From NCBI GenBank assembly GCA_963709295.1, contig CAVPVW010000003.1:558001-622000 (forward strand): a stretch of DNA of 64,000 nucleotides, written 5' to 3'. Shown one piece after another: positions 8,496 to 16,606 of this stretch (positions are counted from its first letter, which is position 1; each line of letters starts with the position of its first letter). This DNA is from JBGPQJ01 sp963709295. GTDB taxonomy: Bacteria > Chloroflexota > Anaerolineae > Anaerolineales > Villigracilaceae. The translations under genes were made by a program, and so were the position numbers. The notes beneath the pieces were generated by a model, which saw only the letters and a program-made list of their open reading frames with translations, made no database searches and had not been told where the DNA came from.

Positions 8496-9725
8496 CTATC
8501 CAAAATACCGTTTGACTTTATAAATCCCCTCGACCAACGAGTCGACTTCTTCTTTGGTTGAATACAGATAGAAACTGGCGCGGGTGGAGGCCGGGATTCC
8601 AAATTTCTCGTGCAGTGGTTGCGCACAATGATGGCCGGCGCGAACCGCGATCCCATCGCCGTCGAGGATCTGTGCCACATCGTGCGGATGAACCTGGTCC
8701 AGCGTGAAGGCTGCAACGCCGCCTTTCATATCCGCAGAGAGCGGACCCATCAGCTTGAGCCCAGGAATTTCCTCGAGGCGCTCGAGAGCGTATTCAGTAA
8801 TCTCATGTTCATGCCTGGCGATATTGTCCATGCCAAGCTTCGAGAGGTAATCGACTGCCGCTCCAAATCCAGTTGTTTCCGCTATGGCCGGAGTACCCGC
8901 TTCGAATTTATAGGGGAGATCATTAGGCTTGAATGAGCGAAGCTTGACCACCTTGATCATATCCCCGCCTCCGAGGAAAGGAGGCATCCTTTCCAGGACA
9001 TCTTCCTTGCCATATAAAGCACCGATCCCTGTAGGGCCGACCATTTTGTGGGCCGAGAAGGCCACAAAATCGGCGTCCAGCGATTGGACATCCACTCCAA
9101 GATGCGGGATGGATTGGGCAGCATCGAGAAGCGTCACTGCACCGGCCTGATGAGCCAGCTTGATCATTTCAGCCGCAGGATTGACCGTGCCGAGGACATT
9201 GGACATATGCGTGAATGCCACCAGCCGGGGATTTTGTTCCAGCAGAGTACGATAGACATCGAGGTCGAGTAACCCTTCAGCGGTAACAGGAATAAATTCC
9301 AGCCGAATTCCCTTTTCTTCTGAAAGCATGTGCCAGGGCACCAGGTTCGAATGGTGCTCCATCTCGGTCAAAATAACCAGATCCCCCGATTTTAAATTTG
9401 CCCTGCCCCACGAATAAGCTACCAAATTAATCGATTCGGTGGTATTTCGAGTGTAAATCACCTGCCGGGCGGAAGGGGCATTGATGAAACCGGCGATTTT
9501 TTCGCGGGATTTCTCATATAACGAAGTAGCTTCCTCGGCAAGCGCATGGACTCCCCGGTGGATGTTGGCATTGGACTGCCGGTAATAATCATCCATCGCC
9601 TTGATCACTACGTCGGGCTTTTGGGCCGTGGCTGTCGAATCGAGATAAACCAATTTAACCCCCGGGCGGATTTCTCGCTCGAGGATGGGGAAGTCCTTGC
9701 GAACTTGATTTACATCGTAGGTCAT
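8496..9725 (-). CDS. sufS: Cysteine desulfurase SufS
   Basis: 409 residues, a PLP-dependent class V aminotransferase-fold enzyme that takes sulfur from cysteine for Fe-S cluster assembly. The PLP lysine is K227 in FSAHKMVGPTG, the PLP-contact histidines are in EMEHHSN and the persulfide-forming cysteine is C367 in RAGHHCAQP, as in group II desulfurases. It lies directly upstream of sufU, its usual acceptor. Confidence 0.96.
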   Translation of the reverse strand: MTYDVNQVRKDFPILEREIRPGVKLVYLDSTATAQKPDVVIKAMDDYYRQSNANIHRGVHALAEEATSLYEKSREKIAGFINAPSARQVIYTRNTTESINLVAYSWGRANLKSGDLVILTEMEHHSNLVPWHMLSEEKGIRLEFIPVTAEGLLDLDVYRTLLEQNPRLVAFTHMSNVLGTVNPAAEMIKLAHQAGAVTLLDAAQSIPHLGVDVQSLDADFVAFSAHKMVGPTGIGALYGKEDVLERMPPFLGGGDMIKVVKLRSFKPNDLPYKFEAGTPAIAETTGFGAAVDYLSKLGMDNIARHEHEITEYALERLEEIPGLKLMGPLSADMKGGVAAFTLDQVHPHDVAQILDGDGIAVRAGHHCAQPLHEKFGIPASTRASFYLYSTKEEVDSLVEGIYKVKRYFG

Positions 9726-9751
9726 GATTCGCTGGAGAGCCTAACCGGATC

Positions 9752-10114
9752 CTAGTAATCCAGTATTTCCCGTTTGCCGCCTTTTTTCGGCCCGGTGCCA
9801 AGCGGACGGATCGTATCCGAGGTCACGGGATACCACAATATTCGATCTGGAACCATCCAGCCGTCTGTCAAAAAGACATTGGAGCGGAATTGAACCGCCA
9901 CCAATTTGTTATCCACCTGAACCACGATCCCCTTGAGCCATCCGCGTACGCGATTGCTGCTTTTTTCGTGGTCGCAATAGACTTCCACGGTGTCGCCCAC
10001 TTCAAAGGAGTGGTCAGAACCCGGGTTTTTCATGAAGGAGTAAGGCATTTTTCCTCGCCGCGCGGGTCGTCGTTCCGTCCCGCTGGGACTTATTTTTGGT
10101 CGAAGATTGTTCAT
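9752..10114 (-). CDS. Uncharacterised small protein within the SUF operon
   Basis: 120 residues that I cannot assign to a named family. After a basic N-terminal stretch (PSGTERRPARRGK), the rest reads like a small beta-barrel: DHSFEVGDTVEVYCD, VRGWLKGIVVQVDNKLVAVQFRS and GWMVPDRILWYP resemble SH3/KOW- or Tudor-like folds. It has no cysteine pair for a cluster and no membrane segment. It is encoded between sufD and sufS on the same strand, 26 bp before sufS, so it is probably cotranscribed with the cluster-assembly genes. Confidence 0.7.
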   Translation of the reverse strand: MNNLRPKISPSGTERRPARRGKMPYSFMKNPGSDHSFEVGDTVEVYCDHEKSSNRVRGWLKGIVVQVDNKLVAVQFRSNVFLTDGWMVPDRILWYPVTSDTIRPLGTGPKKGGKREILDY

Positions 10115-10209
10115 TCAGTTTCCTCTAATATTATAGACTCAAATGACTACGAGGTGGCACTCGAAATGCGTGCCCTCCAGCACGAGAATTAGAAACCAAA
10201 AATAATGGT

Positions 10210-11546
10210 CTATTCCGTCTTGGAAAGAATGGCTTGTTGGAACCTTTCCCTTACGCCGTCAAATGGTATGCGTTGCATGATCGGGTCGAAAAACCCTTCG
10301 ACCAAAATTCTTTCTGCTTCTTTCGGGGGAATCCCCCGGCTTTCCAGGTAAAACATGGGCTCCTGCTCGAGCCGGCCCACCGTAGCACCATGGGTACACC
10401 TTACATCATCCGCCAGGATCTCCAATCCGGGAATTGAATCCGCCCGGGCCGCCTCACTCAGGACAAGGTTTCGATTCGCCTGGTAGCCATCCGTTTTTTG
10501 TGCACCCGGGGCTACATAGATCATCCCCTGCCAGACCGACCGGCTTTTTCCTTTCAGTGCCCCCTTGAAAAGCAGGTCACTGGTCGTGTGCGGAGCCAGG
10601 TGATTCTGCTGGGTATCGTGATCCAAGTGCTGGCTGCCATCCGTGAAATAAAAGCCCGACATCCGTCCCTTCGCCCCTTCGCCTGCCAGGTCAAGCTCGG
10701 AGAAATTCTTGGTCACCCTTGACCCTACCGCGCCAAATATCCAGTCGAGGTTGCCATCACGCTCGACACGAGCACGTTCATGGGAGAAATTCCAGACATG
10801 CTTCCCCCAGGATTGAAGCTCGACAAATTTTAAATTTGCACGTCTTCCGACCTTGATCTCGACGATGCCGGCATGGAGGGTATGACCAGCTTCATCGGGT
10901 GAGGCCGATTCGTGCACAAATGTCGCAGACGCGCCGTCATCAATCCAAACGAGCAGATGGGATACATGTGCGAGCCCAACTCCCGGTCCCCACAGAACGG
11001 AATGGAATGGTTCTTCGATGGTCACATTTTTGGGAACGTAAAGAAAATCCCATTATCCGCATAGGCACCTGCGAGGGCGGCAAATTTGCCTTCTTCCATG
11101 TTCACAGTTTCCCCGAGGATTTTCTCGACGATGCCCGGGTGGCTGGAAAAAGCAGTTCGCAGGTCTGTAAAGACAACGCCTTTCGCTTTTATTTTGTCAT
11201 CAAGCTCAATTGTTGCTCCGCCCGGATACATCACGATCTGACCGCCGTGCTGGTCGGAAACCAGGGGTTTGAGCAAGTCCTCCGGAACGGACGGTAAGTC
11301 AAGGTGAGCAACCGCCTGAGGAAACAAAAAAGATTCCGCGGGCATGGCGTGGATATCCGTCCGGCGCCAGGCTTCGTCGCTCGTAGTCGGAATCGGCAAG
11401 CGCTTGAAGGTTTGCAAAGCGCGGGAACGGTAGGAATCGACATGATTCCCAAATCCCGGCTGGACAGGCTGCGTAAAGGAAAAATCCCGCGCAATCTGCC
11501 GGGTTTGCCGTGTCCGGGAAACAACAACCTTGGGTTTCTCTTCCAT
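10210..11546 (-). CDS. sufD: Fe-S cluster assembly protein SufD, one frameshift
   Basis: Partner of SufB in the SufBCD scaffold. The N-terminal part ends ADNGIFFTFPKM and the remainder starts in another frame at VTIEEPFHSVLWGPG. One extra T in the TTT run (plus-strand AAA at 11040-11042) gives GIFFYVPKNVTIEEP, the expected sequence, and about 445 residues. The C-terminal SufBD beta-helix core has SHERARVERDGNL, HLDHDTQQNHLAPHT and CTHGATVGRLE. I chose the ATG at 11546, which is 1 bp after the sufB stop and points to translational coupling. Confidence 0.9.
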
Positions 11547-11547
11547 G

Positions 11548-12954
11548 TCAGCCAATCGACCCTTCCATTTGGAGTTGGATAAGGCGGTTCATCTCCACAG
11601 CATATTCCATCGGTAATTCCTTAACCAGAGGTTCGATGAAACCGGAAACAACCATGGTAGTGGCTTCTTCTTCACTCAAACCTCAACTCATCAGATAAAA
11701 AAGCTGCTCCTCGCCGACCTTAGAAACCGAAGCTTCATGCCCGATTGAAACATCTTCTTCGTCAATCTCGATTGAAGGATAGGTGTCTGATCGGGATTTT
11801 GGATCCAGCAGCAGAGCATCGCAAACCACGCTGGATTTGGATCCCTTGGCGCCCTTGTGGACTTTCAGCAGTCCTCTGAACGAAGACCGGCCTCCATTCT
11901 TGGAGATGGACTTGGACATGACCTTGCTGGTCGTGTTTGGGGCGAAATGGACCATTTTCGTGCCGGCATCCTGGAGCTGACCGGGACCCGCGAATGCCAT
12001 CGACAGCATCTCCCCGTGAGCACCAGGCTCCATGAGATAACAGGAGGGGTACTTCATGGTCAGTTTCGACCCGAGGTTGGCATCCACCCACTCATGGGTT
12101 GCATTCCCGAACACTTTGGCGCGCTGGGTGACCAGGTTGAAGACGTTGGTAGACCAGTTCTGAATCGTGGAATACCGTGAACGAGCACCTTTTTTGACTA
12201 CAATTTCGATCACGCCGCTATGGAAGGAATTGGTCGTATATTGAGGCGCCGTACACCCTTCTACATAATGAACCGATGCCCCTTCGTCCACAATGATCAA
12301 TGTGCGTTCGAACTGCCCGACATTGGCTGTGTTCAAACGGAAATAAGCCTGGAGCGGTAAATCCACCTTGACACCCTTGGGGACGTACACGAACGACCCT
12401 CCTGACCACACCGCACTGTTGAGGGCGGCAAATTTATTATCTTCAATAGGGATTACTGTCCCAAAATACTCACGGAATAGGTCAGGGTGCTGCCTCAGGC
12501 CATCTTCTATGGAAAGGAAGATCACACCCTGCTTCTCAAGATGCTCGAGGACGGAATGATAAACCATCTCCAATTCGTACTGGGCTCCTACACCTGCCAG
12601 GAATTTCCGTTCGGCCTCGGGAATACCCAACTTATCAAACGTACGTTTAATGTCGTCGGGAACATCGTCCCAGGATTTCTCGCTTTTTTCTGTGGGCTTG
12701 ACGTAGTAAAAAATCTCGTCCAGATTCAGTTCGTTCAGCGAGGGTCCCCAGGCAGGCATTGGGCGGCTTAAATAATGAGCCAAGGCCTTGAGGCGAAACG
12801 CCAGCATCCACTGAGGCTCGCCTTTCATGCGGGAGATATTTTCCACCACCTCCCGATTTAGCCCGCGCTCGGATTTAAAGACATAGTTCTCCGGATCGTG
12901 AAAACCGTACTTGTATTCTCCCAAACCTTGAAGGATCTTGACGTCTTCGCTCAT
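11548..12954 (-). CDS. sufB: Fe-S cluster assembly protein SufB with an in-frame TGA
   Basis: SufB is the main scaffold subunit of SufBCD. The first 423 residues are typical, including GGSFVYVPKGVKVDLPLQAYFR, EGCTAPQY (conserved cysteine), HFAPNTTSKV and EEDVSIGHEASVSKVGEEQLFYLMS. A TGA at 11683-11685 then interrupts the frame. Reading continues in the same frame as GLSEEEATTMVVSGFIEP to a stop at 11548-11550, exactly the SufB C-terminus. The family has arginine at this place (LMSRGLSE), so one C-to-T change in CGA explains the stop. Full length would be 468 residues. Confidence 0.9.
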
Positions 12955-13008
12955 GTCATCTCCGAATAGAACAACAGATACTTATAAAATTTTGTGACCC
13001 GATTGTAC

Positions 13009-13782
13009 TCAAGCTTCCGGTTCCTCGTATTTTTCTCGAACCCAATCGTAGCCATGTTCTTCCAGGTGAAGAGCCAGCTCGGGTCCGCCGGATTCAACGA
13101 TACGCCCATTCATCATCACGTGGACATATTGCGGCTTGATGTAATTCAACAGGCGCTGGTAATGCGTGATGACGAGCACACCCAGATCGGGTCCGCTCAA
13201 CGCATTGACTCCCTCGGAGACGATCCGCAGGGCGTCGATATCCAACCCGGAATCGGTCTCATCCAGGATGGCTATCTCGGGTTTTAACGTGGCCAATTGC
13301 AGGATCTCGGCACGCTTTTTCTCACCGCCTGAAAAGCCGTCGTTCAGATACCGTCCAGCGAAAGCGGAATCCATCTTCAGCATTTCCATCTTTTCCTTCA
13401 ACATCTTCCTGAACTCCGGTATGGCAATTCCCTTGTCTTCGGGATTCTGTGCCCGGCGGCGTGAGTTGATGGCCGTGCGAAGGAAGTTGGCGACCGTCAC
13501 TCCGGGAATAGCGACCGGATACTGGAAAGCGAGGAAGATTCCTTCCCTTGACCGTTCGTCCGGCTCAAGCTCAAGAATATTCCTGCCCTTGAACCAAATT
13601 TCTCCCTCGGTCACCGTGTAGTTTGGATGACCCATCAGTGTATATGCCAGCGTGGACTTACCCGTTCCGTTAGGACCCATAATGGCATGGATTTCGCCCT
13701 GTTTAACGGTCAAATCCAATCCTTTAAGGATTTCCTTGGATTCGATGCTGACGTGAAGGTTTTTTATGACCAATTCTGACAT
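13009..13782 (-). CDS. sufC: Fe-S cluster assembly ATPase SufC
   Basis: 257-residue ABC-type ATPase. Walker A is GPNGTGKST at residues 36-44, the signature region is NDGFSGGEKKRAEILQ, Walker B is EIAILDETDSGLD and the H-loop is VITHYQ, all characteristic of SufC. It binds SufB and SufD and powers cluster assembly in the cytoplasm. It is the first gene of the SUF operon, with the consensus promoter at 13820-13848 and a GGAG ribosome site. Confidence 0.96.
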   Translation of the reverse strand: MSELVIKNLHVSIESKEILKGLDLTVKQGEIHAIMGPNGTGKSTLAYTLMGHPNYTVTEGEIWFKGRNILELEPDERSREGIFLAFQYPVAIPGVTVANFLRTAINSRRRAQNPEDKGIAIPEFRKMLKEKMEMLKMDSAFAGRYLNDGFSGGEKKRAEILQLATLKPEIAILDETDSGLDIDALRIVSEGVNALSGPDLGVLVITHYQRLLNYIKPQYVHVMMNGRIVESGGPELALHLEEHGYDWVREKYEEPEA

Positions 13783-13819
13783 GGAAGCTCCTTGATAGCC
13801 TTGTTTCTAAACTCCCGGT

Positions 13820-13848
13820 ATTATAGCAAATTGGAGGCAAAATGTCAA
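13820..13848 (-). promoter_or_regulatory. SUF operon promoter
   Basis: On the minus strand TTGACA (13843-13848), 17-bp spacer, TATAAT (13820-13825): a perfect sigma70-type consensus. The -35 box overlaps the start of operator-like repeat 1, so a bound repressor would block it. Confidence 0.88.
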
Positions 13849-13876
13849 TATTTATGATAATTTTCTAGTTTATTAT
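13845..13876. promoter_or_regulatory. Operator-like repeat 1 (SUF side)
   Basis: Contains ATATTTATGATA (13848-13859) and TCTAGT (13864-13869), with partly palindromic flanks ATAAT and ATTAT around CTAG. The same two blocks recur exactly 50 bp away in repeat 2. Likely a binding site of the adjacent SufR-like protein. Confidence 0.7.
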
Positions 13877-13894
13877 GCCAAGCATCCCTGCCAG

Positions 13895-13926
13895 TCTATA
13901 TTTATGATATTTATCTAGTATATTGA
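13895..13926. promoter_or_regulatory. Operator-like repeat 2 (sufR side)
   Basis: Contains ATATTTATGATA (13898-13909) and TCTAGT (13914-13919), in the same orientation as repeat 1 and 50 bp from it, about five helical turns. It runs into the -35 box of the sufR promoter. Confidence 0.7.
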
Positions 13927-13951
13927 CAATCAAAATAGAGACTGATATACT
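13923..13951 (+). promoter_or_regulatory. sufR promoter
   Basis: TTGACA (13923-13928), 17-bp spacer, TATACT (13946-13951), 23 bp before the ATG at 13975. It is divergent from the SUF promoter. Confidence 0.82.
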
Positions 13952-13974
13952 CCAATTAACGAAACGAAAGCTTT

Positions 13975-14601
13975 ATGAAAAGTACTCGCGATAGAATCCT
14001 TCAATCACTGCTTCACCATCCTCGCTCGACCATCAACGTGTTGGCGGGTGAAATCGGCATTAATCCCATCTCCGTTCGCCATCACCTGACTAATTTACAG
14101 GCTGAAGGATTGATCAAGGCTGAAGAAGAACGTCACGGGGTCGGCCGGCCTCGTCTGGCCTACTCACTGACCGAGGACGGGATGGAACGCTTCCCGACCC
14201 GGTATTTGAGACTAACGACCCGATTGCTGAGTCAAATGAAGGAGCAGCTCCCCCAACCGATGGTCAGCGACATGTTCAAGCAGGTCGCGACCAACCTCGC
14301 TGCTGAACACGAAGAGCAATTGTCTGGCCTGAGCGTGGAAGAAAGGCTGAATGTGATGAAGGACCTGCTGGGCGAGGAGGGATTTGTCGTCGAGTGGGAA
14401 AAAAAAGGGCAGGATTACATGATCCACGAAATCACCTGTCCCTACCTTCAAGTCGGGCACATTCACCCCGAAGTCTGTACCGTCGACCAGACATTGATCT
14501 CGAAAATGCTGGCCGTCCCTGCCAATAAAGTCCAATGTATCTTGAGCGGAGCTGCGCACTGTACCTATGTCGTTAACGTTCCAGCGGAGATAAATCAATG
14601 A
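13975..14601 (+). CDS. sufR: SufR-like Fe-S responsive transcriptional regulator
   Basis: 208 residues. The N-terminal winged helix-turn-helix (STINVLAGEIGINPISVRHHLTNL, with GVGRPRLAYSLTEDG as wing) is followed by a C-terminal domain with C155, C168, C188 and C196. The C155-x12-C168 spacing equals that of the [4Fe-4S] cysteines of cyanobacterial SufR. SufR represses the suf operon when its cluster is intact. It is divergent from sufC and overlaps the following sufT-like gene by 4 bp. Confidence 0.88.
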   Translation: MKSTRDRILQSLLHHPRSTINVLAGEIGINPISVRHHLTNLQAEGLIKAEEERHGVGRPRLAYSLTEDGMERFPTRYLRLTTRLLSQMKEQLPQPMVSDMFKQVATNLAAEHEEQLSGLSVEERLNVMKDLLGEEGFVVEWEKKGQDYMIHEITCPYLQVGHIHPEVCTVDQTLISKMLAVPANKVQCILSGAAHCTYVVNVPAEINQ

Positions 14602-14948
14602 GCGAAGAGACTCCCGTCAATGAGTTAAAGTGGACCATCCACGAAACGCACCCGGACAAAGTTCAAAAGGTTCGAGAGAAACTTTCCGAGGTGGTGGACC
14701 CTGAAATCGGCATGACCATCATCCAGCTTGGGTTGGTTCGGGACGTGCTGATCGAGGAAAAAAATGCACGCCTGAAGATGATTCTGACAACTCCTTTTTG
14801 CCCCTACGGACCGGCAATGGTGGACATGACTCGTGCCAAGGCCCAGGAGGGATTAAATATGCCTGTTGTCGTTGAGATGGGCATGGATGCCTGGGATTTT
14901 TCAATGATGGAAGATCCAACTGCTATGGATTGGGGCTTATACACATAA
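14598..14948 (+). CDS. sufT: MIP18/DUF59 family Fe-S assembly protein, SufT-like
   Basis: 116 residues. VREKLSEVVDPEIGMTIIQLGLVRDVLI is the core of the MIP18/PaaD (DUF59) family, and TTPFCPYGPAMVDM carries the conserved cysteine region. SufT-type proteins help Fe-S maturation. The ATG overlaps the sufR stop (ATGA), so translation is coupled. The terminator at 14966-15004 follows. Confidence 0.88.
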   Translation: MSEETPVNELKWTIHETHPDKVQKVREKLSEVVDPEIGMTIIQLGLVRDVLIEEKNARLKMILTTPFCPYGPAMVDMTRAKAQEGLNMPVVVEMGMDAWDFSMMEDPTAMDWGLYT

Positions 14949-14965
14949 TTTTTTCTCTGAAATAT

Positions 14966-15004
14966 AAAATAAATCGGCACATCTACCATGTGCCGATTTA
15001 TTTT
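14966..15004. terminator. Bidirectional terminator
   Basis: AAAATAAATCGGCACAT-N5-ATGTGCCGATTTATTTT, a 17-bp perfect stem with T-rich ends on both strands. It separates the convergent sufT-like and SCP2 genes. Confidence 0.9.
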
Positions 15005-15026
15005 ATTAACAAATTGAGCGCAATTC

Positions 15027-15356
15027 CTAGCGCATCTTGAAGTATTGCGTCATCTTCATGGCCTGGTTCAAATCCCCTTGCAGTTTTAACTTCCCCTGCA
15101 TAAATGCCTGCATCGGGTCCATTTTTCCGGTGAAGAGCGCGATGTAATCATCAGAATCGGCGCTGAGCGTCATTTTCGGGCTGGGATGAACACCCTGCTC
15201 CACCTTCACTGTGCCATCCTTGATCACTGCAAACCAATCGCCTGCTTCCTTTCCGGTGAACTTGAATTGAAGGATGGTGTCCACCCCCTTCGCTTTTTCA
15301 GGATCAAAAGCCTTCGGCATTTTTCCCATCAATTCCGCAATCGTTAGATCAGCCAT
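15027..15356 (-). CDS. SCP2 sterol-carrier domain protein
   Basis: 109 residues matching the single-domain SCP2 fold: VDTILQFKFTGKEAGDWFAVIKDG, then MTLSADSDDYIALFTGKMDPMQAFMQGKLKLQGDL. SCP2 proteins bind lipids or acyl-CoA. It is the last gene of a fatty-acid oxidation operon, 50 bp after the thiolase, which fits an acyl-CoA carrier role. Confidence 0.9.
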   Translation of the reverse strand: MADLTIAELMGKMPKAFDPEKAKGVDTILQFKFTGKEAGDWFAVIKDGTVKVEQGVHPSPKMTLSADSDDYIALFTGKMDPMQAFMQGKLKLQGDLNQAMKMTQYFKMR

Positions 15357-15405
15357 GTTTTCTACTCCTTTTTTAGTGTGTTAGGACTTTAAGAATAGCA
15401 CAACT

Positions 15406-16597
15406 TTATCCAGGTTGCAGGTTTTCAAATACTGCCGCAGCGCCCATGCCTCCGCCGATGCACATGGTCACCATTCCATATTTGGATTTTCGGCGCTCCA
15501 TCTCGTAGATGAGCTGGGTCGTTAGTTTTGCTCCCGTGCATCCAAGCGGGTGGCCAAGCGCAATTGCCCCGCCGTTCACATTTGCTTTTTCGGGATCAAT
15601 TCCCAAGCTCCCGGATCACGGCCAACGATTGGGCGGCAAAAGCCTCGTTGATCTCAAAAAGGTCAATATCCGCGAGTTCCAATCCTGCCAGCTTCAATGC
15701 CTTCGGCACTGCGGCAATCGGTCCTATCCCCATCAACTCCGGAGGAACGCCTCCGGTGGCGAATGAGACAAATCGGACCAATGGCTTCAGTCCCAGCTGG
15801 TCTGCCTTTTCAGCCGACATAATGACCACGGCGGCTGCTCCGTCCGACATCTGCGAGGAGTTCCCTGCCGTCACAGAGCCGCCTTCCTTAAACGCCGGCC
15901 GCAATTTTGCCAATGCTTCGAGGGTCGTGTCAGCTCGAGGGCCTTCATCCCGTTTCACAATGAAATGGCGTGTGGTTGGTTTACCGTCAACTGCTTCGGT
16001 GAACTCCACATCCACGTGCACCAGTTCGGGATCGAACAAACCCGAGGTAACCGCCTTGGCTGCGAGTTGATTACTGCGCAACGCGAACTTATCCTGGTCT
16101 TCTCTTGTAATCCCGTATTTCTCAGCGACATTTTCGGCCGTCAAGCCCATGCTGGTGAACACACCGGGGTCTTCCACCGCAAAGCCTGGATTCGGCGCAA
16201 ATTTATTCCCGGCCATCGGCACCATGCTCATGGATTCAGCGCCGCCCGCAATGGCCGTTTCCATTTGCCCGGTCATGATCGCAAAGGCGGCATGCGCAAT
16301 GGATTGCGAACCGGACGAGCAGTACCGGTTGATCGTTTCGCCGGAAACCGTAAAGGGCAGACCGGCTTTGAGCGCCACTGTCCGCGCCATGTTGAGGCCC
16401 TGTTCACCCTCCGGGAAGGCGCACCCCAGAATGACATCCTCCACCTCGGCAGGAGGAAGCGCAGGGACTCTTTTGAGCAGCTCCCGAATAACCAGCGCAG
16501 CCATGTCATCCGGGCGGACCGTGGCCAAGCCTCCACGCTTCGCCTTGCCGACGGGAGTTCGGGCTGCAGCAACAATAACCGCATCTCGTGTTTTCAT
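15406..16597 (-). CDS. fadA: Acetyl-CoA acyltransferase (thiolase), one frameshift
   Basis: Cleaves 3-ketoacyl-CoA to acetyl-CoA and a shortened acyl-CoA. The nucleophile is C93 in INRYCSSGSQS; the C-terminal half carries NVNGGAIALGHPLGCTGA and MCIGGGMGAAAVFE with the second active-site cysteine. The frame breaks at the CCC run 15602-15604 (plus strand); dropping one base gives VIRELGIDPEKANVNG and about 396 residues, the family length. It follows the FadN-type gene by 9 bp in the beta-oxidation operon. Confidence 0.92.
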
Positions 16598-16606
16598 GCC
16601 TGCCTC

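Noticed and set aside
11683..11685. Selenocysteine at the sufB TGA
   Set aside because: The family residue here is arginine, not cysteine, and I see no strong stem-loop right after the codon.
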